A program made the position numbers and the translations under genes. From positions 5,192,741 to 5,256,740 of the forward strand of contig NC_064038.1 in the NCBI RefSeq assembly GCF_932526225.1: 64,000 nt of DNA, written 5' to 3'. The DNA is from Nematostella vectensis (taxonomy: Eukaryota; Cnidaria; Anthozoa; Actiniaria; Edwardsiidae). Below the pieces are notes generated by a model, which was not told the DNA's origin, ran no database searches, and was given only the letters and a program-made list of their open reading frames with translations. Each line of letters opens with the position of its first letter. Positions within the stretch are counted from its first letter, which is position 1. Of the stretch, positions 56,590-64,000 are shown piece by piece.

Positions 56590-56685
56590 AATTGATACTG
56601 GGTGGCACAAGTCATACCCGAACACTCGTCCCGCCGGTTGTGATACGGGCAGTCGGAGACTGGGTGGCACAGGGTATACCCAAAC
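56590..56685. promoter_or_regulatory. Direct repeats before the replicase start
   Basis: Two copies of a segment of about 40 bp (TACGGGCA, seven variable bases, CTGGGTGGCACA, five variable, TACCC-AACA) lie at 56,592-56,634 and 56,645-56,685, directly upstream of the ATG at 56,686. They could be promoter or replication-initiator sites. Confidence 0.4.
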
Positions 56686-59600
56686 ATGGACGCTTATATA
56701 GAGGAGATTCTCGATAGCATGCCTGACAAAGTGGCGCCCGCCGTACTGGCAGGGCTGGTCCAGAACATCCTGGACGAGGACATCCCCGACGATGTCAAAC
56801 ACAAGCTGCTTAAGCCGCTCGTACCGGCGAAAGTGTGGACAGAAGAAGTCGACCCTTTGCTGCCGGGACGGCGGCAAGAGGGCCCAGAGAGCTTAGACCC
56901 CGAGGAGTACTATTCTCTCTTCGTCGGCGGCGCCCATCTTCGGTTTCCAAGCGTGGATGCCACTCTTCGGGGCCAAGACATAAGCGCCGGTGTTTACCAG
57001 GAGATACGAGATCTTGGTGGAGCAGGAGTCATTGCTCTAAAGCCGGTTATGCGGGGGCCTGATATTAATGACGACGGCTCGGTGTGGTGGGTCTCGCGCG
57101 AGCGAGAGTCTCTGAGGGCAAACGCAGTGCTGCCGCTGGTGCTCGAGATGGTAGACCCCGACCGGCGTTACGGACTCTTCATGGTCGTTGGTAAGGCCCC
57201 CGCAGAGCCATTGGCGCCAATCTCGGAGGAGGAAAGGCGCTCGGAGCACACGATTGGTGGGTCGTTAGTCAAAAGAGGGGACCAAATCGCAGTCGGCGCC
57301 CTGGAAGGCATCGATGCGGGTATTTGGGAGAAAGGACGAGAGTACCTTGTCTATGTGAGATACGAGCTTCGCCCTTTACCTAAGCAAAATGGGGAGCCTG
57401 GGCCAATGTTTGAGCAAGAGGGGAGTGACGCCTTCGCTAACTGTGTTGTGAGCTATGTTGCCGACTTCTTGAGGAACCGCGGCACCTCGCGCTCCCTTGG
57501 TCTGACCAAGACACGAGGCAAGATCCTCGAGCGATTTGACAAGAAGCTGGCCACTACAGGATGCACCAAAAAAGACCTCTTTGAGATGGAAAAGAAGCTC
57601 GAGATAATGCTGGTAGCCGTGGACGCCCTGGGCGACGTTATGTGGGACTCGGGGAAGTACGAGAGGGGGTACACACAAATCCGCATCCCTTGCCACAATA
57701 GCCACGACTAGGCGGAGCTTCCGACTGAACCACCTGTGATCGCGAGCGTCCACGGCCTAGACTTCGAGACTGAGGGGGAGCTTCGTTCGTTATGTCAGGA
57801 GAAGGCAGCGCCTCGCGCTACCAGTGCCGCCACAAAGACGCGCGAGGCAAAAGTGCGAGAGGTGCTCATTCGCTTTATAAACAGGGCGATCCCCAGAAGC
57901 ACGAGGATCTGGCTGTGTGGGCGTGTTATAGTCACGCACGAAGGCAAACTGTACCGATCGGGACAAGACGGATGGGCTATCGACAGGGCGTTTACAGACG
58001 GGACTGGATATGATCCTCAATGGCTCCCTGATGACCACCCAGCCTACCAAGAGTACACCGAAGCTACGCACTCGATGGGCGGTGCAATAGGGTATCCCTT
58101 CAAGAAGTGGATCCAAAGAGAGAACATCAGGCCAACGCCTCTTAAATACAGGGACGTCTGGCGAGCGGCGCCGGTTGAGTCCTAAGTGTGGAATAGCAAG
58201 GAAAACTTAGGGGCGCAGCCTCATGCGCACATCGACATGCGTGCGGCGTACCTAGGATGCGAGGACAGCGTCTTCGGCGGTGCCTCGGACGCCATTGATT
58301 TGGTACGGAAATACGGCTTCCCTACGAACGTGTATCGTATCGCGGATGTTGTGGGACGGCCATTGAGCGAGGTTCTTCAACTGACCGGGGCCATTCAGCT
58401 GACCGAGTGGGGGTTCTCTGAGGCCTGCCACCCCTACACTTCCGGGAGGGTAGGGCAGCACTTGGATCAAAACGAGGGCTGGATCACCACGCCAGAGCTC
58501 AAGGACCTGTTAGACTCGGGTGACCTCGTCATGGCCGAGGCGAGGGAGGTGTTGTATAGCGTCGGAAAAAAGGATCCCATCAAGTTCCCCCACTCCATCG
58601 CGTGCCGCCCCGGCGGCGAAGACTCGCAGTACCCTGAGGGTCGAGATCTCGCTGTCCGTTTCGTAGGCAATTGCGCTCGCCATGGCGACGAGTCCTCGAT
58701 CGTAGTCTGCGACCGTGAAGAAGCCGCGTATCTGACAAACCTCCTTGCGGGCACCGACCACTTACTTAACTTCGAGCATGCCGACGGGGCTCATCTGATC
58801 CAATACAAAGACGGTGTCCGGCGCTCACAATGGTACCATATCAGGGCCTTCGTCTTGGAGTACACAAACATAGCGTTGCGACGCATGTTAAGGCGGATCC
58901 CTCGCGAAGACGTCCTCCGAGTGTGCACAGATGCCATATACGCAAAGGCGGTGCCCAGTGGTGTGAAGCTCGTGGAGCGAAATCCGAGGTATGGAGAATG
59001 GCGCCACAAGAAGCCTGGGTACGAGTGGCGACCCGAAGCGGCTTGGGGTCCGAAGAGGTCGGGGTGCTTGGCTATGGAGCCAAGCACTGCGCCGAGTCTG
59101 CCGTGCGATCTAGTGGCCGCAACCTCTGCAAGGATGTATCTAGCCGGCCAGGGAGGATCGGGGAAGACCGAGTGGGCGTCGAGCATGTTCCGCAACGGAA
59201 AGTTGTGGTGCTCACCCACGAAAACGACCTCGCCCACGACCATCGCAACAACCCGCGCCTCGCGGTAAAGGCTCAAACCTACCACCACTACCTCTGCATA
59301 CCAGCGGAGAAGCCGATAGAGGAGTGGAGACCTTCAGAACTGGGGCACAAACTCGACCGTCTCGCAGAAGTGATTATCATCGACGAGTGTTGTAAGGTAC
59401 AGACTAAGGTGCTACGCGCCATCCTAGGGTATCTCGCCACGCGGCCGTGTCAGGTAGTGTGTTGTGGCGACTATGGGCAGGTCCCGCCCTGGTTAGATAA
59501 AGAGGGGCCTCACGATATGCTCAAGGAGTGGGCACAAGGGAACATCCGCTGGTTCGAGTCCGACTACCGCTGCCTGTGTGAAGACTGCAGAAAGCCGTAC

Positions 59601-60182
59601 AGTACATTCGACTGCGGCTCTGCCGCGCCCTCCTCCAGGCTCCACGACATAAAGGGCCGGATTTGGTGTCAGCCAGACTCCCAACAGCTTGAGATGTTTC
59701 GAGAGGAGTGGGATGGGATGGCGTTCGACGCGGCGATCGAGCAGGCCCACCCAAGCGTTATGTGGGTGTGCTCGACCAACAAGATGGGGGCCCTTGTTCA
59801 GCAGCGATTGGTAAAGCACCACAGGAAAAACAACCCCCGATTGCCAGCAACCATCCGCTTTGACCCCGATCCTAGCGTCGCGCATCGTTATCGCAAACAA
59901 GGGCGGCCGGTGCCCGTGCCAGGCAAAAGGGGCGAGAAGGTCGACGCGTACAAAGGCACGGTAGTCGAGGTTCCTCTCGACGCGGTCCTTAACGGGCTTC
60001 CCCTCGAGTGGAAATACGCGGGCTGGGGGACAGTCCACCGGGTGCAGGGCAAGACTATCCAGACTCCAAGACGTTTGTTTATCATAGACCACAGCTTAGA
60101 GGGCTGGATCACGAATGCTGTATACACCGGCATCTCACGCGTGCGGCTCGCCGACCAGATAGTTCGTGATCCCCCCCAATAA
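56686..60182 (+). pseudogene. Replication protein: polymerase-palm-like region plus SF1 helicase
   Basis: One long gene, interrupted. The ATG at 56,686 has a good context (A at -3, G at +4). The frame is broken by TAG at 57,709 and TAA at 58,183, then shifts frame at about 59,190-59,215 and ends at 60,182; intact it would exceed 1,150 codons. The middle has HIDMRAAYLGCED (58,228-58,262) and, after a helical stretch, RVCTDAIYA (58,918-58,944), which resemble motifs A and C of family B DNA polymerases. The C-terminal part is an SF1 (Pif1/RecD-like) helicase: AGQGGSGKTEWA, EVIIIDEC, CCGDYGQVPPW, HRVQGKTIQT and YTGISRVR. A primer-independent or protein-primed polymerase coupled to a helicase is inference; the first Asp of motif C is Cys here. 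No capsid role. Confidence 0.6.
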
Positions 60183-60516
60183 CACCCCCGGTGCCTTGGT
60201 TCCCACAGGACTGCAGGCTACGCCCAGTGAAGAGCTCATTATAGCGCGAATCAAGCGATACGCTATAGACGAAAGGCAAAAGGGTCGCACAAAGTACACG
60301 GGACCGCACCACGTTCTGACGGTAGATTACGTACTCGGCATGATTGCTGACGCGGAAAAGAAGTGCACGGTCTGTGACACTCAGCTTCTGCTTCAGGGGT
60401 ACACCAAGAGTCATCCCCAATGCTTCAGTATCGACCGGCTGGACGACAGTCAGGGTCACTACAAGTGGAATGTCAGACTCACGTGCCTTAGCTGCAATAG
60501 AAGGCACAAGCGCTGA
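60166..60516 (+). CDS. HNH endonuclease (element copy 2)
   Basis: The frame is open from about 60,166 to the TGA at 60,514-60,516. The HNH core is complete: C67 and C70 (counted from the GTG at 60,166), D90-R91, H98, N102, then C107, C110 and N111 in CLSCN. This matches the McrA-type beta-beta-alpha-metal nuclease with a structural zinc. No ATG precedes the domain, and the frame overlaps the replicase end by 17 bp, so in living relatives it may be made by readthrough, frameshifting or as a fused domain. Role in element DNA processing is inference. Confidence 0.65.
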   Translation: MIPPNNTPGALVPTGLQATPSEELIIARIKRYAIDERQKGRTKYTGPHHVLTVDYVLGMIADAEKKCTVCDTQLLLQGYTKSHPQCFSIDRLDDSQGHYKWNVRLTCLSCNRRHKR

Positions 60517-60555
60517 TTACGCTAGGGTGGCGCTAGCGCGATCAGCAGATTTTTT

Positions 60556-61530
60556 TTATCTGTTTTGCCACGCTAGCGTCACGCTACGCAACTGCGAACG
60601 CGTGAAGCCTTGCTTAGAGTACGCCGTGTAATACAACACTGGCTGTCCGGGCTCCATGACCCTCTTTAGTATTGGGTATGCCCTGCTTGTCCACCACGGG
60701 TCCGTCGCTCGCCGTCGGCCCTTGTCCTGAAGGTCTTCCTCGTTTACGGCGATGTATACCTCCGTTCCTACCCCTAAGGGGACCTCTAAGGGGGGCTTTT
60801 CGGCTTTGAGAGGCACGCACCTCAGCTTTATGGCGTCTTTAGGCGCAAAGCCAGTCATGCGAGTCTTCGTTGCGTTCATGTCCGAGATGACAATTGGCAA
60901 AGCAGTAACCCACTCGCGGTTTGTCTAGCCGGATGCAAGCTCCTTCGAGTACTGCGCACGAAATAGGCGCTGTGCCTGCCAGCGATGGAAAGACTCGGCG
61001 AAAGCTTGGCTCCTGTGGTGCCCTGGCTCAGCCCGTCGGACCTCCACCCCGTGGTCTGTCAGGAGCTTTGTGGTAGCGCCCTTGAACTCCGTGCCGTCAT
61101 CAACCATGAGGACTTTAGGCCATGCGAGAGGTCCCTCTGCATAGATGCCAGCGAGTTCGCGGGAGACGACGGCCGCGCTCTTAGTCCTCAGTGGGCGGGC
61201 GGCTTTATATCGTGAAGCAACGTCAACGACAGTCAGGGCATACTTGTACCCGCGGTCGGTTGGCAAGAATAGCAGGTCCGACTGGTGGATACAGTTTGGT
61301 ATCTGCTCCGAGAAGTGGCCGTAGGTAGTAGTAGGAGGGGGTGTCTGTGTGTAGCCCCCGACTGGCTGCGAGCTTACCCACTTGCGCACTCGATCTATGG
61401 AGGCTGATCCCTTGGGAAGTTTGGCATGCAGAGCGGTCACTCCCTGGAAGCCACCTCTGGCGTAGTATATAGGACGAAGGAACGCATCGAGTTCTTCGTC
61501 GGACATGCGCTTGCCGTTCCGGCGGGCCAT
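60556..61530 (-). pseudogene. Retroviral-type (rve) integrase with one internal stop (copy 2)
   Basis: The likely start is the ATG at 61,530 or the internal ATG at 61,506 (MSDEELDAFLRPIYY). The DDE core is intact in sequence: Asp in HQSDLLFLP (about 61,283), Asp in KVLMVDDGTEF (about 61,105) and Glu in QAFAESFHR (about 60,993). A TAG at 60,925-60,927 interrupts the frame after KELASG; the same frame continues for more than 110 codons to 60,556 and has a sense codon at this point in copy 1. The C-terminal part contains basic strands typical of the DNA-binding end. It would insert the element into chromosomes. The N-terminus has an in-frame insertion of the Ala-Gly-Thr repeat motif (reverse frame) relative to copy 1. 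Confidence 0.8.
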
Positions 61531-61644
61531 TACGTGTGTATCGCAATGCATTGCAATGCGTTGCAACGCATGTATCAGTCTCCAACAGGCGTTTGCCGTC
61601 TGCTTGGTGTGCATACGCACTGCTGCGCGTACTCGGTCTGCAAT

Positions 61645-61682
61645 CATCTTATACGTATACGCATGCGTATACCCGCAGCATG
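61645..61682. promoter_or_regulatory. Alternating palindrome between integrase and membrane gene
   Basis: GTATACGCATGCGTATAC is a perfect palindrome in the gap that in copy 1 (1,718-1,753) holds a different GTATAC palindrome. Position is conserved while sequence is not. Confidence 0.4.
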
Positions 61683-61723
61683 GAAAAAGGCCGCCTAGAC
61701 GCAGCGCTGGAACGGCAGCTGCA

Positions 61724-62149
61724 TCACAGCAAGCGGCTAGCTGCGTAGCCGATGGCGAGAGCGCCGGCGCCAATGTAAGCCAATTCGACGTTCTTCTGCG
61801 TTTTGCTGGGGATGTAGTAGTCGGACAGCTCGGGGGCCTGCATCGACTCCAGGGATTGTTTTGGCCGGGTCTGGTTGTAGAGTTTGAGCGCGTAGTCGGT
61901 GTCGGTGAAGTTCTTCTTTGCGAGGGACCCTCTCTCGCGACTTTGAGCTTGCCAATCGAGGATTTTTCGTCGCCGCTGTTGGTAGCGTCCATAGTCTTGT
62001 TGGTACTTCTCTAGGGCCTTAACGTGCCTCTACTTCTCAGCTAAGGCAGGGCTCTCATCGTTCGACAGGAACTTTGTGAGGTAGTTGCCGCCAACGAATG
62101 CAGTCGCGTTTAGGACGGCGCCGCCAACCAAAATTGCGATGGAGGCCAT
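61724..62149 (-). pseudogene. Coiled-coil membrane protein with one stop (copy 2)
   Basis: 142 codons from the ATG at 62,149 to the TGA at 61,724, with one internal TAG at 62,030-62,032. The N-terminal hydrophobic segment (SIAILVGGAVLNATAFVGG) is followed by a long charged helix (YQQDYGRYQQRRRKILDWQA) and the motif APELSDYYIPSKTQK, then a C-terminal small-residue hydrophobic segment. This layout is one I associate with cnidarian Polinton-like elements; it is probably a virion membrane or scaffold protein, function unproven. The copy 1 homologue at 1,770-1,901 has lost everything after the first 38 codons. Confidence 0.6.
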
Positions 62150-62152
62150 CGA

Positions 62153-62300
62153 GTAGTGCGTTTACGTTTCACGTGCGCACACTTCACGTGCTGTGAGTAT
62201 GCCTTCGGCGGCGCATGCGCATGAATTGTGCAAAGCACGCACGAGTCTAATACATGGCTCACACGCGCAGTGATGTGCACTACTGTAGTAGTGTACACTA
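62153..62300. promoter_or_regulatory. Palindrome-rich intergenic gap
   Basis: Contains TTTCACGTGCGCACACTTCA, GCGCATGCGC, and GTGATGTGCACTACTGTAGT-type inverted repeats, plus CACTACTGTAGTAGTG. The matching gap of copy 1 (1,902-1,978) is shorter but also built of CACGTG and GTACAC palindromes. Confidence 0.4.
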
Positions 62301-62525
62301 CTACACGGGCAGGATCTTCTGGTCCTCAAGGTAACCCTTCAAAGCGACAGCACCTGCAACGGCGGCAGTCAATTTTGCGTAGTTCATGGCGTTCGCGGAG
62401 GGGTCTTTGGTGAAGTCCTCGCGTAAGACCTTGCGCCCAACCCAGCCGGTACCGGCGACGAGGTCGGTTATGACTGCGGCGTCGGTGATGGTCTTTGTAA
62501 TCTTGCTCTGCTGCGTCGTCGGCAT
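62301..62525 (-). CDS. Small conserved membrane protein (copy 2)
   Basis: 74 residues from the ATG at 62,525, the same length as the copy at 1,979-2,203 in element copy 1, with about six or seven substitutions by eye. It keeps the DPSANAMNYAK motif and both hydrophobic stretches. No break is present. See copy 1 for the family description; retention of the frame in both copies is notable against the decay of the longer genes. Confidence 0.65.
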   Translation of the reverse strand: MPTTQQSKITKTITDAAVITDLVAGTGWVGRKVLREDFTKDPSANAMNYAKLTAAVAGAVALKGYLEDQKILPV

Positions 62526-62603
62526 TATATATGCGTACACGCGTATGATGCACGGACGTGCGGATATGGGTGGGGCCCTCGTGTCTAAATGTCTGCTTAC
62601 TCC

Positions 62604-63215
62604 ATGGATAACAGCCGAGATTTGCATTGTCCGGGAGCGCGAAGCGCTGTCGCCGGAACGGCAGATCGTTGGTCTGCTGTGCGGCCGCCAGCGGCGGCCT
62701 TGCGGGCGGAGTCACGCCGTCGGCCGCTACATGCGGATCGGTAGCAAGTGGATCGGTAGCTCGCTGGTTAACAGCTGGTGTACGAGTGAACGCGGCAGCT
62801 AGCTCCCGCCCACGTGTGTAGAGGCCGATCAATGACACTAGAAGACCAGCGACCCCGATAACCGAGCTAGCCGACCAAGCAGAGTTGCTTTCCGGGACTG
62901 GTGTGTGTATGCCTTCGGCGCGCAAGCCCTCGCGTCCCTGCGGCTCGCTACCGACCGGCGACTGCACGACACGAAGTGTCTCTTTCTTCGTTCTGTTAAT
63001 TCGGTTCCACTTTACCAAGCGCAAAGGCTTCCGGCTTCGACTCGTCCAGGTTGTTTAGGTCGGGTCGCGGGTGGTTCGGGGCTCGTGATTCTCTCCGCCA
63101 ACGCCGAAGAAGGCGTACGTGCAGGTTCTTGATGATGCTCATCAGCAGCTTGTTTGTCAGGTTCCGCTGACGTTCCGGCAGGCTGGACACTAGTACTTCC
63201 TTGAGGTTCCTCCAT
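62604..63215 (-). pseudogene. Proline-rich single-pass membrane protein (copy 2)
   Basis: Begins at the ATG at 63,215 (MEEPQGSTSVQPAG). The hydrophilic part continues to about 63,020, where the frame shifts relative to copy 1; the basic segment and the membrane helix (VIGVAGLLVSLIGLY) are in another frame at 63,024-62,800. Compared with copy 1 it lacks one of the repeat insertions (near 62,905) and has an extra short one near 62,690. Function unknown. Confidence 0.5.
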
Positions 63216-63267
63216 TTGTGTTGACACGCGGTGTCAACTACTTGGCTGCTGAAGAAGTGGCAAACTT

Positions 63268-63894
63268 TCAAATGAACGTCTGCTCTGGGATGGCAGACTC
63301 CCCACTGTGCGAGTGCCGTTTCGGCAGGCAAACCACTGGTGGGTTCGCGGCTGCTACTTCGTGTTGACACCGGGGGTCAGCGCTTGCCGTTCCGGCGGTG
63401 TTTACATGACGTGCTATGTGTAACGCCCCAACGGCTAAAGCCATCAAACGACCGCAGCGTAGAGACAGGCTTCCGCACAATGTGCGGAGCTCGTTGTTGA
63501 TGATGTAGTCCGACACTAGGTCATTGTGAAGATCGACCACACTGTCTATCGGCAGCGCCATGCCTACTAGCTTGGTCGTAAGCTTCAGAAAGCTGTCTGC
63601 TAGGGTGTCTGTAGTCCGGCTGGCTAGAGCGGTCTCGTATCGCCTCTCGTACTTCCTCACCTCCTCGGCGCTCATGCGTTTGACGTCGTCGTGAGTCAGG
63701 GCCTTGCCTACCATTGCTCTCGACTTCCCCGAGGCTACAAGAATCGCAAGTTTCTCCCTCGCGTCTGCTATCTCAGTTTGCTCACCTCCGGTTGCCGTTC
63801 CGGCAGGATGCGTCGAGCAGTCCAACGACTCGACAACCGGGAGGCCGGCGGCGCCCCCCTCAAGAAGACTCTCAAAGTATTCGTCGCTCATCAT
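63268..63894 (-). CDS. MSDEYF-type element protein (copy 2)
   Basis: An open frame of about 208 codons from the ATG at 63,894 (MMSDEYFESLLEGG). The middle is helical and conserved with copy 1 (KALTHDDVKRMSAEEVRKYE; DLHNDLVSDYIINNELRTLC). Two Ala-Gly-Thr-Ala repeat insertions are present (about 63,795 and 63,385); the second is absent from copy 1. The C-terminal part after the second insertion (from about 63,380) has no equivalent conservation and may be out of its native frame. Unknown function, probably virion-related from context. Confidence 0.55.
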   Translation of the reverse strand: MMSDEYFESLLEGGAAGLPVVESLDCSTHPAGTATGGEQTEIADAREKLAILVASGKSRAMVGKALTHDDVKRMSAEEVRKYERRYETALASRTTDTLADSFLKLTTKLVGMALPIDSVVDLHNDLVSDYIINNELRTLCGSLSLRCGRLMALAVGALHIARHVNTAGTASADPRCQHEVAAANPPVVCLPKRHSHSGESAIPEQTFI

Positions 63895-63916
63895 GCCGTG
63901 GCTAAGTTGCAACACG

Positions 63917-63962
63917 TGTGATTACGTATGTACGTACGTATATGTGTGCACACACACGTTAT
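63917..63962. promoter_or_regulatory. Alternating purine-pyrimidine palindrome
   Basis: ACGTATGTACGTACGTATAT followed by a GTGTGCACACACAC palindrome fills the gap between the ATPase end and the MSDEYF gene. The same gap in copy 1 (3,787-3,838) holds GTATAC repeats. Confidence 0.4.
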
Positions 63963-63980
63963 GCCCTAGGGTGGTGGTTA

Positions 63981-64000
63981 CCGTTCAACTAGGGCGATGG
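63981..64000 (-). CDS. Packaging ATPase, extreme C-terminus (runs off window)
   Basis: The last six or so codons match the minus-strand ATPase end of copy 1 at 3,855-3,880. The remainder of the gene lies beyond the window, so whether this copy keeps an intact ATPase cannot be seen. Confidence 0.45.

Larger units (their letters stand above)
55726..64000 (+). mobile_element. Polinton-like endogenous viral element, copy 2 (left part)
   Basis: From the left terminal repeat this copy runs to the window end in the same orientation as copy 1. It adds the left-end genes absent from the visible part of copy 1: the first minus-strand gene, a Cys-rich protein and nearly all of the replication protein. 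From 59,920 on it repeats the gene order of copy 1. It has fewer rearrangements than copy 1 but still has stops in the replicase, integrase and membrane-protein genes. Confidence 0.85.

Noticed and set aside
61531-61992. N-terminal extension of the integrase frame up to 61,992
   Set aside because: This upstream part is antisense or out of frame with the coiled-coil membrane gene at 61,724-62,149, and copy 1 supports a start at the MSDEEL or nearby upstream ATG.
1-64000. tRNA or rRNA genes
   Set aside because: I looked for B-box-like GGTTCGA with matching arms and for rRNA-like conserved stretches and saw none that could be supported; a dedicated scan would be needed to exclude divergent tRNAs.

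Overview
The window is nuclear DNA of a metazoan, most likely a cnidarian of anthozoan type. It holds spliced host genes with canonical GT-AG junctions, a lineage-typical secreted PAN-EGF-discoidin family, a Penelope-like retroelement, several short inverted-repeat transposons, and two decayed copies of a Polinton-like (virus-related) DNA element. The organism assignment is inference from gene families and style; no species marker is present.

Layout. 1-9,097 is the right part of element copy 1 (integrase, HNH protein, small membrane proteins, capsid genes, terminal repeat). 9,098-10,970 is host or flanking sequence with AT-rich palindromes and short tandem repeats. 10,970-26,050 is a host block carrying the first exon of a PAN-domain gene (minus) and the last 13 coding exons of TTC37/SKIC3 (plus), interrupted by a Penelope-like insertion and a CACTG-ended transposon. 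26,050-28,970 is AT-rich and gene-poor. 28,970-30,220 is a GPCR pseudogene. 30,500-42,720 holds two tandem, apparently complete PAN-EGF-F5/8C genes on the minus strand. 42,720-54,260 is a second copy of the TTC37 block, followed at 54,270-55,154 by a 5'-deleted GPCR copy. 55,157-55,725 is GC-rich repeat DNA, and 55,726-64,000 is the left part of element copy 2.

The two element copies lie in the same orientation and overlap in content (positions 1 to about 3,880 match 59,920 to 64,000). Together they outline an element of roughly 13.3 kb bounded by an identical 49-bp inverted terminal repeat. It encodes a long replication protein with polymerase-palm-like motifs and an SF1 helicase, an HNH nuclease, a retrovirus-like integrase, a double-jelly-roll major capsid protein, a penton-like protein, remnants of a packaging ATPase and several small membrane or coiled-coil virion-type proteins. 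Both copies carry stops and frameshifts, so they look like endogenous relics.

The most unusual host feature is in the discoidin genes. The last internal exon ends inside a 72-bp (24-codon) minisatellite, and nearly every unit repeats the exon end plus its 5' splice site. Gene B has 13 GT donors at exact 72-bp spacing, so alternative donor use could lengthen the domain in 24-residue steps. The duplicated TTC37 blocks also serve as before/after pairs that date and delimit the transposon insertions.
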